A stretch of DNA of 64,000 nt. Source: Actinacidiphila epipremni (lineage in GTDB: Bacteria; Actinomycetota; Actinomycetes; Streptomycetales; Streptomycetaceae). Numbering within the stretch: position 1 is the stretch's first letter; every line of letters begins with the position of its first letter. Under the pieces are notes generated by a model. That model was not told where the DNA came from. It made no database searches and saw only the letters and a program-made list of their open reading frames with translations. The stretch is taken from positions 62,001 through 126,000 of the forward strand of contig NZ_JAATEJ010000012.1 of NCBI RefSeq assembly GCF_012034175.1, in the 5' to 3' direction. Shown piece by piece: positions 9,104-17,724 of the stretch. A program made the translations under genes and the position numbers.

Positions 9104-10723
9104 CTACCCGCGGCGCAGCCGCAGGCCCAGCCCCAGCGGGCGGGCCAGCGCCACCGCCGGCGCCAGCAGCGCGGCACCGCCCAGCAGCAGCCCCGCGGCA
9201 TCGCCCGCCAGGCCCGTACCGAGCCGGTCGGTGCACACCCGCGCCGCCCACAGCGACACATACGCCCCCGGCAGGAACGCGATGAGCAGCCGCAGATGGT
9301 GCCCCAGCACTCCCGGGCGCCAGCCCAGCCGGCGGCGCAGCAGCGTCGCCGTCGTCAGCAGCCCCGCCGTGCACGCGACCGCGTACCCCGCGGCCATCCC
9401 GGTCACCGCCCACCGCGCGGGCAGCAGCGCGTACGAGGCCGCGGCGAGCGAGGCGTTGACGCCGGCGATGAGGACGTTGAGGAAGAAGGGGGTGCGGGTG
9501 TCGCCGAGCGCGTAGAAGCCGCGGGCCAGCAGGTACTGCCCGGCGAACGCGGGCAGGCCCAGCGCGAAGGCGCTGAGCATCCAGCCGATCGCGGCGGCGT
9601 CCGCGTCCGTCGTCGCGCCGTGCTGGAAGACCACCCCGGTGATCTGCGGCGCGAGCGTGACGAAGGCGAGCGCCGCCGGTACGACCGCGGTGCCCGAGGC
9701 GTTCAGGCCGCGCGTGAGGTCCGCGCCGACCGCCGCGAGGTCGCCGTCCGCCGCGGCCCGGCTCATCCGCGGCAGCAGCGCGGTCACCAGCGAGACGGTC
9801 ACGATGCCCTGCGGGACGACCCACAGGCTGTACGCGTTGCTGTACGCCGCGTAGCCCACGCCCGCGTGCTGCCCGGCGGCCAGCGCGTGCCCGCCGGCGG
9901 ACGTCGACAGCCGGGTCACCACCCAGTAGGCGCCCTGGTTGACCAGCACCAGCAGCAGCGTCCACACCGCCGCCCGCACCGGCGCGGTCAGGCCCGCCCC
10001 GCGCCAGTCGAACCGCGGGTGCCAGCGGAAGCCCGCCGCGCGCAGGCTCGGCAGCAGGCCCAGCGCCTGCACCGCGATCCCGGCGGTGCTGCCGAGGCCC
10101 AGCAGCAGCGCGTCCCGGTCGTCCACCCCGCCGCGGGCGGTGCCGAGGTAGAGGCCGAACACCGCGATGACGACGAGGTTGTTGAGCACCGGCGTCCACA
10201 TCTGCGCGCCGAACCGGTCGCGGGCGCCCAGCACTTGGCCGAGCAGGGTGAAGACGCCGTAGCAGAGGATCTGCGGCAGGCAGTAGCGGGCGAGGGTGAC
10301 CGTCAGATCGCGCTGCGCGCCGCCGAAGTCCGGCGCGTACGCCGACACCAGGAGCGGGGCCGCCAGCACCGACAGGGCGGTGACCAGGACGAGGCCGGTC
10401 GCGCACAGCGTCAGCAGGCGGTCGGTGTACGCCTGGCCGCCGTCGGCGTGCTCCTTGGCCGCGCGGACCAGCTCGGGGACGAAGACGGACTGGAGGGCGC
10501 CGCCGATCATCAGGGCGTAGACGATGTTCGGGACGGTGTTGGCGACGCTGAAGGCGTCCCCGGTGGCGGCGGTGCCGACCGCCGCGGTGATCACCGCGAG
10601 CCGCACGAAGCCCGTCGCCCGGGAGGCCAGCGAGCCGGCCATCATGGCGGCGCCGCTGCGCCGCAGGCCGCCCTTGGGCTCCGCCCGGTGCCGATGCCGG
10701 CGCCCCGCCGCCGTCGCCGTCAA
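9104..10723 (-). CDS. MurJ/MviN-family lipid flippase
   Basis: 539-aa polytopic membrane protein of the MOP superfamily, probably 14 transmembrane segments, beginning after a cytoplasmic basic tail. Family marks include SLASRATGFVRLAVITAAVG, DAFSVANTVPNIVYALMIGGALQSVFVPEL and LLPRMSRAAADGD. MurJ flips lipid II across the membrane for peptidoglycan synthesis. Streptomyces usually carries the main murJ near the origin, so this is likely an additional paralogue and its substrate may differ. The start is TTG, 4 nt after a GGGGG motif. It diverges from a FemAB-like gene, which also belongs to cell-wall biology. Confidence 0.87.
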   Translation of the reverse strand: MTATAAGRRHRHRAEPKGGLRRSGAAMMAGSLASRATGFVRLAVITAAVGTAATGDAFSVANTVPNIVYALMIGGALQSVFVPELVRAAKEHADGGQAYTDRLLTLCATGLVLVTALSVLAAPLLVSAYAPDFGGAQRDLTVTLARYCLPQILCYGVFTLLGQVLGARDRFGAQMWTPVLNNLVVIAVFGLYLGTARGGVDDRDALLLGLGSTAGIAVQALGLLPSLRAAGFRWHPRFDWRGAGLTAPVRAAVWTLLLVLVNQGAYWVVTRLSTSAGGHALAAGQHAGVGYAAYSNAYSLWVVPQGIVTVSLVTALLPRMSRAAADGDLAAVGADLTRGLNASGTAVVPAALAFVTLAPQITGVVFQHGATTDADAAAIGWMLSAFALGLPAFAGQYLLARGFYALGDTRTPFFLNVLIAGVNASLAAASYALLPARWAVTGMAAGYAVACTAGLLTTATLLRRRLGWRPGVLGHHLRLLIAFLPGAYVSLWAARVCTDRLGTGLAGDAAGLLLGGAALLAPAVALARPLGLGLRLRRG

Positions 10724-10914
10724 CGTACCCCCTGCTCATGGGGCGCCCGCGCGCCCGTGGGGTCCTGCCCCCCGGGCGCCAGTCTCGTACGGGGCGGCGG
10801 GCCGGGGACAGGGGCCCGGGGTGTCGGGAATCTCTCTGTCACATCCCGCCGCGGGCACGCGTGTTCCTCGTGAGCGGGCCGCTTCCGGGCCGCGGGGACG
10901 GGGAGGACGACGCC

Positions 10915-12201
10915 TTGACGATGACCGCACACCATCACCCGCAGGCCGCCGCGGCGCAGAGCGGAAGCCGGAGCGGCAAGCCGGGCGGAAGCCGGAGCGG
11001 ACGGCCGGGCGGAAGCCGGAGCGGACGGCCGGGCGGCAGCGGCGGCCTATGGCTGCGCCCCATCGCCGCCGACGTGCACGCCGCGTTCCTCCGCCGGCCG
11101 GGGCCGTACCCCGTGAGCTTCCTGCAGACCCCCGCGTGGGCGCGGGTCAAGACCGGGTGGCGGGCGGAGAGCCTGGGGTGGTTCGACGACGCCGGGCGGC
11201 TGCTGGGCTCCGCGCTCGTGCTCTACCGCCGGCTGCCCGGCGTACGGCGCTTCTTCGCCTACCTGCCCGAGGGCCCGTGCGTGGAGTGGGCCGACCCGCA
11301 GCTGGAGCGGTGGCTCGAACCGCTGCTGGACCACCTGCGCGGGACGGGCGCCTTCGCCGTACGGATGGGGCCGCCGCCGGCCTACCGGCGGTGGACGGCG
11401 CGCACCCTCAAGGACGCCGCCGGGCCCGGGCGGCGGGTGGCCGACGTGCTGCCCGACCTCGTGGAGCCGCTGGGCGCCGCGGTCGCCGACCGGCTGCGCG
11501 AGGCGGGCTGGCGGCGCTGCGGCGAGGACGGCCAGGGCGCGGCGGCGCCCCGGCGGAGCTCCGGGGGAGCGCAGCCCCGGCTGGTGTTCGAGGTGCCGCT
11601 CGCCGGGCGCACCCTGGACGACCTGTGGACCGGGCTCAACCAGGAGTGGCGGCGCAACGTCAAGAAGGCCGCCAGGTCCGGGGTGTGGACCGGCGAGGAG
11701 GGCCCGGGCACCCTGCCGGCCTTCCATGAGCTGCTGCGGATCACCGAGCGGCGCGACGGCTTCGACCTCGGCCGCGACCTGGACTACTACCGGCGCCAGT
11801 ACGCCGAGCTGAACGCCGAGCAGCCCGGCCGGATGCGGCTCTACACCGCCCGCCACCGGGGAGAGCTGCTCGCCGCCCACACCCTGCTGACCGCGCCGGA
11901 CGGCGGTCGCGTCTGGTACCAGACCGGCGCCTCCGCCGACCATCGCCGCGAGGTGCGGCCGAGCAACGCCCTGCAATGGCGCATGATGTGCGACGCGCTG
12001 CTCGCCGGCGCCGCCGTGTACGACATGCGCGGCATCCCGGACGACCTCGACCCGGCGGCCCGCGCGTACGGGCTGCTGCGCTGGAAGCTCGGCACGGGCG
12101 GCGAGGCCGTCGAGCTGCTGGGGGAGTGGGAGCTGCCGCTCCAGGGCCCGGTCAACAAAACCCTGCACCGCGCCATGAACGCCTATCTGGCCCGCCGCTG
12201 A
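10915..12201 (+). CDS. FemAB/FemX-like peptidoglycan aminoacyltransferase
   Basis: About 428-aa protein of the FemABX family, which adds amino acids from aminoacyl-tRNA to the lipid II stem peptide. Two GNAT-like domains are recognisable: PVSFLQTPAWARVKTGWRAESLG with FFAYLPEGPCVEW in the first half, and LNQEWRRNVKKAARSGVW with ELLRITERRDGF in the second. TTG at 10915 has a GGAGG 8 nt before it; ATG at 10921 is the alternative. Residues 16-42 are a Gly/Ser/Arg/Pro repeat from three tandem 24-bp units. A short insertion (PRRSSGGAQP) near residue 215 matches an interspersed repeat. A 7-bp inverted repeat (12198-12224) overlaps the stop and may act as a weak terminator. Confidence 0.85.
   Translation: MTMTAHHHPQAAAAQSGSRSGKPGGSRSGRPGGSRSGRPGGSGGLWLRPIAADVHAAFLRRPGPYPVSFLQTPAWARVKTGWRAESLGWFDDAGRLLGSALVLYRRLPGVRRFFAYLPEGPCVEWADPQLERWLEPLLDHLRGTGAFAVRMGPPPAYRRWTARTLKDAAGPGRRVADVLPDLVEPLGAAVADRLREAGWRRCGEDGQGAAAPRRSSGGAQPRLVFEVPLAGRTLDDLWTGLNQEWRRNVKKAARSGVWTGEEGPGTLPAFHELLRITERRDGFDLGRDLDYYRRQYAELNAEQPGRMRLYTARHRGELLAAHTLLTAPDGGRVWYQTGASADHRREVRPSNALQWRMMCDALLAGAAVYDMRGIPDDLDPAARAYGLLRWKLGTGGEAVELLGEWELPLQGPVNKTLHRAMNAYLARR
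10962..11033 (+). repeat. Three 24-bp tandem repeats inside FemAB-like gene
   Basis: Units at 10962-10985, 10986-11009 and 11010-11033. The last two are identical and the first differs only where GGCAAG replaces GGACGG. Each encodes eight residues of the type GSRSGRPG, so copy-number change keeps the frame. The repeat lies at the N-terminus before the conserved domain and probably forms a flexible, positively charged tail. Confidence 0.85.
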
Positions 12202-12241
12202 CCTCCGCGCCCGGCCCAGGTCAGGGGCCGAGCAACGCGCG

Positions 12242-13579
12242 TCACACCGGCTGGACGGCCGCCGGCACACCCTGCGTACGGCGCACCGAGCGCAGCACCA
12301 GCAGCACGCACAGCGTGCCGCCGACGCCCGCGCCGGCGATGACCGCGTACGGCGGCGCCCACTCGGCCAGCGCGCCGCCCACCGTGATGCCGATGCCCTG
12401 GAGCGTCATCAGGCCCGCGCCGAGCAGCGACATGGCCTGCCCGCGCATCTGGTCCGGCACGTCCGTCACGAACCACTTGTCCATGCCCAGCGCGTACGCC
12501 GCGCTCAGCCCCGTCAGCACCAGCAGCGCCAGCGCCAGCGGCAGCGACGGGTCGACGGCGAAGAAGGCCAGCGGGATCAGCGAGACCGCGGCGAGCGGCA
12601 GCGCGATACGGTCCCGCGAGGCCGGCGTCAGCAGCGTGCCGGCCAGCACCTCGCTGATCGCCGTGCCGGCCGGCATCGCGGCCAGGAACAGCCCGAAGCC
12701 GACCGAGCCGATGCCCGCCTCCTTCGCGAAGGGCGCCGCCAGCCCCTCGGCGACGATGAAGAACATCGGCGGCACCCACCACATCAGCAGCAGCGCCCTG
12801 ATCCGCGGGTCGGCCATGAGCCGGCCGGCCGAGCTGAGCGACTGCCGCATCAGCCGCCCGCTGCCGGTCACCCGGGCCGGCCGGTCCACCGTGCCGAACC
12901 GCAGCAGCAGCGCCGAGCCGGCGAAGGTCGCCGCCGTCAGCAGCAGCGCCGAGCGCGGCGAGAGCCACACCAGGACCAGGCCGCCGAGCCCGAAGCCGGC
13001 GATCTGCGAGCCCTGCGCGACGATCCGCACCAGCGAGCGGCCGAGCACGTACCGCTCGCCGTGCAGGATGTCGGCCAGGCTCGCGGCACGCGTGCCGGTG
13101 AACAGCGGCGAGATCAGCGACACCGCCACCCGCAGCGCGAACAGCAGCGCCACCGGGCAGTGCGGCACCGCCATGGCCGCGACGCACGCGCACGACAGCA
13201 CGTCGCAGGCCACCAGCACCCGGCGCGAGGGGTAGCGGTCGGCGATACCGGACAGCAGCAGGCCGCTGAGCGCGTACGGCAGGTAGGTCAGCGCGAAGAC
13301 CAGGGCGGACAGCACGGCGGAGCCGGTCTCGGCGTAGACCAGGACGGCGAGCGCGACCTCGGCCAGCACACCGCCGAGCAGCGACAGGACATGAGCGGCG
13401 AAGATCGGCCGGAACTCGCGGACGGCGAAGACGGCTCCGTAGCCGACGGTGGTCTCCTGCTCGTCGCCGGGGGTGGTGGCGGCGTTCTGCGCGACGTCCA
13501 CGTGGTCTGCCACGTGCTCTTCTCCGGCCGGCGAAGCGGGGTCTGCCCCGCGTGGAGGGTGCTCGCTGTCCGTTGTCAT
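12242..13579 (-). CDS. MFS transporter
   Basis: About 445-aa major facilitator protein with roughly 12 transmembrane segments. It starts MTTDSEHPP, with AGGGTGA about 5 nt upstream, and has a disordered acidic N-terminus of about 45 residues before the first membrane helix (REFRPIFAAHVLSLLGG). The loop motif ADRYPSRRVLV between helices 2 and 3 agrees with MFS motif A. The family resembles proton-driven drug or metabolite exporters. It is divergent from an ArsR-type regulator with about 70 bp between starts, so that regulator probably controls it. The substrate is unknown. Confidence 0.87.
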   Translation of the reverse strand: MTTDSEHPPRGADPASPAGEEHVADHVDVAQNAATTPGDEQETTVGYGAVFAVREFRPIFAAHVLSLLGGVLAEVALAVLVYAETGSAVLSALVFALTYLPYALSGLLLSGIADRYPSRRVLVACDVLSCACVAAMAVPHCPVALLFALRVAVSLISPLFTGTRAASLADILHGERYVLGRSLVRIVAQGSQIAGFGLGGLVLVWLSPRSALLLTAATFAGSALLLRFGTVDRPARVTGSGRLMRQSLSSAGRLMADPRIRALLLMWWVPPMFFIVAEGLAAPFAKEAGIGSVGFGLFLAAMPAGTAISEVLAGTLLTPASRDRIALPLAAVSLIPLAFFAVDPSLPLALALLVLTGLSAAYALGMDKWFVTDVPDQMRGQAMSLLGAGLMTLQGIGITVGGALAEWAPPYAVIAGAGVGGTLCVLLVLRSVRRTQGVPAAVQPV

Positions 13580-13648
13580 GCCATCACCCTGGAGCCACAC
13601 GGACCCCACGTGTAGTCTTTCGCGTGCAGCCGAATCTTGGGGGGCATG

Positions 13649-14638
13649 ATGTCGCTTCGCATGCGATTTGCGGCTGAGGACCTGCTCAGGTGCCGTTTCG
13701 CCATCTCACCGCTGCGCGAGACGCAGGGCGCGGTACGCACCCTGTCCCGGCCGGACCGGCACGGCCACCACCTGCCCTGGCTGCGGCAGGTCAGGGCCGC
13801 CGCCGCGGGCCTGGACCTGGCGCCGCTGTGGCTGCTGGCGCCCGAGCACGGCTACAGCCCCGACTTCCTGCAACCCGTACCCGAGGTGCCGCTCGCCACG
13901 CTCGACGAGGAGCTGGACCTGGTGCGGGCCACCCCGCCCGACACCGCCCGCCGGCAGATCTCCGCCGCGCTCGCCCAGACGCCGGGCGCCGCCGACACCC
14001 GCAGGGGCCGGGCCATGCTCAACGACCCGTGCGGCACCGTACGGCAGCTGGCGAGCCTGTACGAGCACGTGTGGGCCGCGCTGCTGGCCCCGCACTGGCC
14101 GCGGCTGCGGGCGGTCCTGGAGGCCGACGTGGCCTACCACGCCCGGCGGCTCGCGGACGGCGGCATGCAGCGGCTCTTCACCGGGCTGCACCCCAAGCTG
14201 CACTGGTCGGACGGCGCCCTGACCACCTCCGGCACCTCGGGGCCGCTGCCCGAGCCCGGCGGGCGCGGCCTGGTGCTGGTGCCCAGCGTCTTCTTCTGGC
14301 CCGAGGCCGGCAGCGCCTTCGACCCGCCCTGGCAGCCCGTCGTCATCTACCCGGCCCGCGGCATCGGCGGCCTGTGGGCGCCGGACGGCCCGACCGCCTC
14401 GGCGACGCTGGTACGGCTGCTGGGCGCCAACCGCGCGGCGATCCTCAGCGGCCTGGACGCCCCCAGCACCACCACCGCGCTGGCCCACCGGCACGTCATG
14501 GCGATGTCGTCGGTCTCCGCCCACCTCGCCGTGCTGCGCGACGCCGGACTGCTCACCTCGCGCCGCTACGGGCACCAGGTGCTCTACGAGCGCACCGCGC
14601 TGGGCATCGCCCTGGCCACCGGCGGCGGCCTGCTCTGA
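13649..14638 (+). CDS. ArsR-type winged-helix regulator (DUF5937-like)
   Basis: About 329-aa protein with a long N-terminal domain of the type found in Streptomyces DUF5937 regulators (MRFAAEDLLRCRFAISPLRETQGAVR) and a C-terminal ArsR-like winged helix (LLGANRAAILSGLD, then VSAHLAVLRDAGLLTSRRYGHQVLYERT). The ligand-sensing part is therefore N-terminal. Starts at 13646 and 13649 are both possible; the run of six G just upstream is better spaced for 13649. Its divergent MFS neighbour is the most likely target. The inducer is unknown. Confidence 0.83.
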   Translation: MSLRMRFAAEDLLRCRFAISPLRETQGAVRTLSRPDRHGHHLPWLRQVRAAAAGLDLAPLWLLAPEHGYSPDFLQPVPEVPLATLDEELDLVRATPPDTARRQISAALAQTPGAADTRRGRAMLNDPCGTVRQLASLYEHVWAALLAPHWPRLRAVLEADVAYHARRLADGGMQRLFTGLHPKLHWSDGALTTSGTSGPLPEPGGRGLVLVPSVFFWPEAGSAFDPPWQPVVIYPARGIGGLWAPDGPTASATLVRLLGANRAAILSGLDAPSTTTALAHRHVMAMSSVSAHLAVLRDAGLLTSRRYGHQVLYERTALGIALATGGGLL

Positions 14639-14758
14639 CCGCGCACCCGGCCCGTATGCAGGCCGGCCCGCACACCGCCCGCGCGCCCCGGCCCGTACGC
14701 CGGTGCGCGTGACGCAATTGTGACCGGCGTGCTACGGCAACATGTCCGGATCCGATCG

Positions 14759-15052
14759 TCAGTCGGCCAGATACCGTTCGACGGTCGCCACCTTGGACTC
14801 CAGCCCGTCCGTCACCGAAGGCCGCAGATCCGCCTTCAGCACGAGCGAGACCCGCGGCGCCCGCGCCTCCACGGCGGCGACCGCGCGCCTGACGACGTCC
14901 ATCACCTCGTCCCACTCGCCCTCGATCGAGGTGAACATCGCGTCCGTGCGGTTCGGCAGCCCCGAGGCGCGCACCACCCGCACCGCCTCGGCCACGTACT
15001 CCCCGACGTCCTCGCCCACGCCCAGCGGCGTCACGGAGAAGGCGACGATCAC
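14759..15052 (-). CDS. MTH1187/YqgV-family thiamine-binding protein
   Basis: 97-aa alpha/beta protein of the UPF0045 (MTH1187, YkoF-like) family, [20 protein letters not shown] near the N-terminus and [16 protein letters not shown] in the middle. Members bind thiamine or hydroxymethylpyrimidine-like compounds; the physiological role is not settled. The GTG start overlaps the stop of the upstream DUF3817 gene by 4 nt (GTGA), so the two are translationally coupled. Confidence 0.85.
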   Translation of the reverse strand: MIVAFSVTPLGVGEDVGEYVAEAVRVVRASGLPNRTDAMFTSIEGEWDEVMDVVRRAVAAVEARAPRVSLVLKADLRPSVTDGLESKVATVERYLAD

Positions 15053-15390
15053 GCGCCCACCGCCTCGGTACGGGCCCGGGCGGCCACGACCACGTCCTCG
15101 CACTCGCGCGCCAGCGTGCGCTCGGCGAAGAAGCCGCCGGTCGGCAGCACCGACAGCAGGAGCAGCCAGCCGGCCCGCCGCCAGCCCCAGCGGGCCCGCA
15201 GCCACGCCAGCGCCCACAGGACGACGTAGCCGATGAACAGCACGCCGTGCACCATCCCCATCACCGGCACCGCGTTGAAGTCCGTGGTGCGCTTGAGCAC
15301 CGAGCAGACCAGCAGCAGCAGGAAGGAGACCGCCTCCGGGGCGGAGATCAGGCGCAGCCTGCGCAGAGCGCCGGCGGTCTTCAGATCCAC
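15049..15390 (-). CDS. DUF3817 integral membrane protein
   Basis: 113-aa protein with three hydrophobic helices, matching the DUF3817 family: [24 protein letters not shown], then [30 protein letters not shown], then [18 protein letters not shown]. The function of the family is unknown. Its end overlaps the start of the thiamine-binding protein gene. A related gene lies at 23014-23361. Confidence 0.83.
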   Translation of the reverse strand: MDLKTAGALRRLRLISAPEAVSFLLLLVCSVLKRTTDFNAVPVMGMVHGVLFIGYVVLWALAWLRARWGWRRAGWLLLLSVLPTGGFFAERTLARECEDVVVAARARTEAVGA

Positions 15391-15403
15391 GGGAACCTCA
15401 CTG

Positions 15404-15434
15404 TCGGTACGGTCGGGCGTTCGGTACGGTCGGG
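15404..15434. repeat. 14-bp direct repeat upstream of DUF3817 gene
   Basis: TCGGTACGGTCGGG occurs at 15404-15417 and again at 15421-15434, a 17-bp period. It lies just upstream of the minus-strand DUF3817 start and in the shared region with the divergent DUF2127 gene. Direct repeats of this kind can be regulator sites; no regulator is identified. Confidence 0.5.
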
Positions 15435-15611
15435 GCGGCGCCTTGTGAGCGCGTTCACAAGCCCTCCTCCATTATCACCGCCGCGAATCGAAGAACCGTC
15501 CCCGGGGTAGGAAACCACCCGGCGGGCGGTAGCGTCCCAGTGCACGAGCCTGTCCGTGGGCTTGCCTGGACTTGTTCACGACAACGAACCACCAACGGGG
15601 ACCGACACACG

Positions 15612-16430
15612 ATGAGCATCGACTGGGACCGCCGGCACTGCGCCCGCAAGGGCCATATCACCTACGCGCCGGACGAGCTGCTGCTGCGCGCCCGGCTGCA
15701 CGCCAGCACCGCCGTCGGCGAGGTCTGGCGCTGCCTGCGCTGCGGGGATTTCGTGCTCGGCGCACCGCACGGCTCGGGACCCGCCGAGCGCGCGCCGCTG
15801 GTGCCGCGCGGCCGGGCGCTGCGCGACCTGTTCATCCTGCGCTTCCTGGCCGTCGAGCGGATCCTGCGCGGCCTGCTGATCGTCCTGGCCGCCTGGGCGG
15901 TGTGGAAGTTCAGCAACTCCCAGGACGCGGTGCACAAGCTCTTCGAGGACGACCTGACGGTCTTCAAGCCGGTCGCCGACCACTTCCACTACGACCTGGA
16001 CCACTCGCCGGTCGTGGACTCCATCCAGAAGGCCTTCGACTACAAGAAGTCCACCCTCCAGATCGTCGCCGCCGCCCTGCTCGGCTACGCGCTGATCGAG
16101 ATCGTTGAGGGCTTCGGGCTGTGGTGGGCCAAGCGCTGGGCGGAGTATCTGACCGTCGTCGCGACCGCCGCCTTCCTGCCGCTGGAGGTCTACGAGCTGA
16201 CCGAGAAGGTCAGCTACTTCAAGATCGGCACCCTGGCGCTCAACGTCCTGGCCGTCCTCTACATCCTGCTCGGCAAGCGGCTGTTCGGCCTGCGCGGCGG
16301 CCACAAGGCGTTCGAGGCCGCCCGCCGCGGCGCCTCGCTGCTGGAGGTCCAGGAGGCCGCCGGCGCCACCGGCGAACCGCTGGAGCCGCTGCCGGTACGG
16401 CCGCGCGCCGCCGCGACGGACGGGGGCTGA
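15612..16430 (+). CDS. DUF2127 membrane protein
   Basis: 272-aa protein with an N-terminal cytoplasmic segment holding two CxxC-like pairs (HCARKGH, WRCLRCGDF) and four predicted membrane helices. The segments ILRFLAVERILRGLLIVLAAWAVWKF and ALIEIVEGFGLWWAKRWAEYLTVVATAAFLPLEVYEL are characteristic of DUF2127. Function is unknown. The Cys/His pattern suggests a zinc-binding head, which is inference. ATG at 15612 is preferred over the in-frame ATG at 15540 because the extra 24 residues look non-coding. It is followed after 4 bp by the AIM24 genes. Confidence 0.83.
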   Translation: MSIDWDRRHCARKGHITYAPDELLLRARLHASTAVGEVWRCLRCGDFVLGAPHGSGPAERAPLVPRGRALRDLFILRFLAVERILRGLLIVLAAWAVWKFSNSQDAVHKLFEDDLTVFKPVADHFHYDLDHSPVVDSIQKAFDYKKSTLQIVAAALLGYALIEIVEGFGLWWAKRWAEYLTVVATAAFLPLEVYELTEKVSYFKIGTLALNVLAVLYILLGKRLFGLRGGHKAFEAARRGASLLEVQEAAGATGEPLEPLPVRPRAAATDGG

Positions 16431-16434
16431 GCCC

Positions 16435-17073
16435 ATGGCGGTCTTCCGGCTCCAGGGCACCCGGGTGCTCGCCGTCGACCTGGCCGGCGACGCGGTCAAG
16501 GCCAAGAAGGGCGCCATGGTCGCCTACGACGGCGAGGTGACGTTCAAGAAGATGACCGGCGGCGGCGAGGGCCTGCGCGGCCTGGTCACCCGGCGCATCA
16601 CCGGCGAGGCCATGGCCGTCATGGAGGTCAAGGGCACCGGCACGGTCTACTTCGCCGACCGCGCCACCGAGATCAACCTCGTCCGGCTGACCGGCGAGAA
16701 GCTGCACGTCGAGGCGAGCAACCTGCTGGTCACCGAGCCCTCCCTGCGCACCGGCACCACTTTCACCGGCCTGCGCGGCGCCTCGCAGGGCAACGGGCTG
16801 TTCACCACCACCGTCGAGGGCGCCGGCCAGGCCGCGATCATGTCCGACGGGCCGGCGATCGTGCTGCGCGTCACCCCCGGCACCCCGCTGGTCGTCGACC
16901 CCGGCGCGTATGTCGCCCACACCGGGAACCTGCGCCAGCAGCTGCGCTCCTACGTGGGCTTGCGCACCCTCATCGGCGAGGGCTCGGGGGAGAGCTTCCG
17001 CATCCACTTCGAGGGCGACGGCCTGGTCTACGTCCAGCCCAGCGAGCGCAGCACCATCGGCGGTGACGTCTAG
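16435..17073 (+). CDS. AIM24-family protein, first copy
   Basis: 212-aa all-beta protein of the AIM24 (TRAP-like fold) family. Typical stretches are VKAKKGAMVAYDGEVTFKK, VMEVKGTGTVYFADRATEINLVRL and GQGLFTT-like NGLFTTTVEGAG. Bacterial AIM24 proteins have no settled biochemical role; the yeast member affects mitochondrial inner-membrane complexes. The start is 4 bp after the DUF2127 stop, and the stop TAG is directly joined to the ATG of the second copy. Confidence 0.83.
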   Translation: MAVFRLQGTRVLAVDLAGDAVKAKKGAMVAYDGEVTFKKMTGGGEGLRGLVTRRITGEAMAVMEVKGTGTVYFADRATEINLVRLTGEKLHVEASNLLVTEPSLRTGTTFTGLRGASQGNGLFTTTVEGAGQAAIMSDGPAIVLRVTPGTPLVVDPGAYVAHTGNLRQQLRSYVGLRTLIGEGSGESFRIHFEGDGLVYVQPSERSTIGGDV

Positions 17074-17724
17074 ATGCCCTTCACCCGCGTCAACTCCAAG
17101 CTGGTCGAGGCCACCGTCGTGCCCGGGCAGCGGATGTTCAGCCAGCGCGGCGCGATGCTCGCCTACCGCGGCGCCGTCACCTTCACGCCCAGCATCGTCG
17201 GCGGCCAGGGCGGCGTGATGTCGATGATCGGCCGCCGGGTCGCGGGCGAGGCCACCCCGCTGATGACGGTGGAGGGAAGCGGCACCGTGCTGTTCGGCCA
17301 CGGCGGCCACCACATCCACACCGTCGACCTCAGCGGCGAGACCCTGTACGTCGAGGCCGACCGGCTGCTGGCCTTCGACGGCTCGCTCGCCCAGGGCACG
17401 ATGTTCATGGGCTCCCAGGGCGGTGTCATGGGCGTGATACGGGGCCAGGTCACCGGGCAGGGCCTGTTCACCACCACCTTGCAGGGCAAGGGCTCGGTCG
17501 CGTTCATGGCCCACGGCGGCGTCTTCGAGCTGCCCATCGCCCCGGGCCGCCCCGTCCACGTCGACCCGCAGGCGTACGTCGCCCACCGCGGCGACGTCCG
17601 CAACAAGCTCGCCACCGCGATCGGCTGGCGCGAGATGGTCGGCCGCGGCTCCGGCGAGGCCTTCCAGCTCGAACTGAGCGGCCAGGGCACGGTGTACGTC
17701 CAGGCGTCGGAGGAGAAGCTGTGA
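17074..17724 (+). CDS. AIM24-family protein, second copy
   Basis: 216-aa paralogue of its neighbours with the same beta-rich pattern: MFSQRGAMLAYRGAVTFTP, MTVEGSGTVLFGHGGHHIHTVDLSGETLYVEADRLLAFD, and GQGLFTTTLQGKGSVAFMAHGG. It begins immediately at the stop of the first copy and ends overlapping the GTG of the third, so all three are read as one operon with coupled translation. Confidence 0.83.
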   Translation: MPFTRVNSKLVEATVVPGQRMFSQRGAMLAYRGAVTFTPSIVGGQGGVMSMIGRRVAGEATPLMTVEGSGTVLFGHGGHHIHTVDLSGETLYVEADRLLAFDGSLAQGTMFMGSQGGVMGVIRGQVTGQGLFTTTLQGKGSVAFMAHGGVFELPIAPGRPVHVDPQAYVAHRGDVRNKLATAIGWREMVGRGSGEAFQLELSGQGTVYVQASEEKL

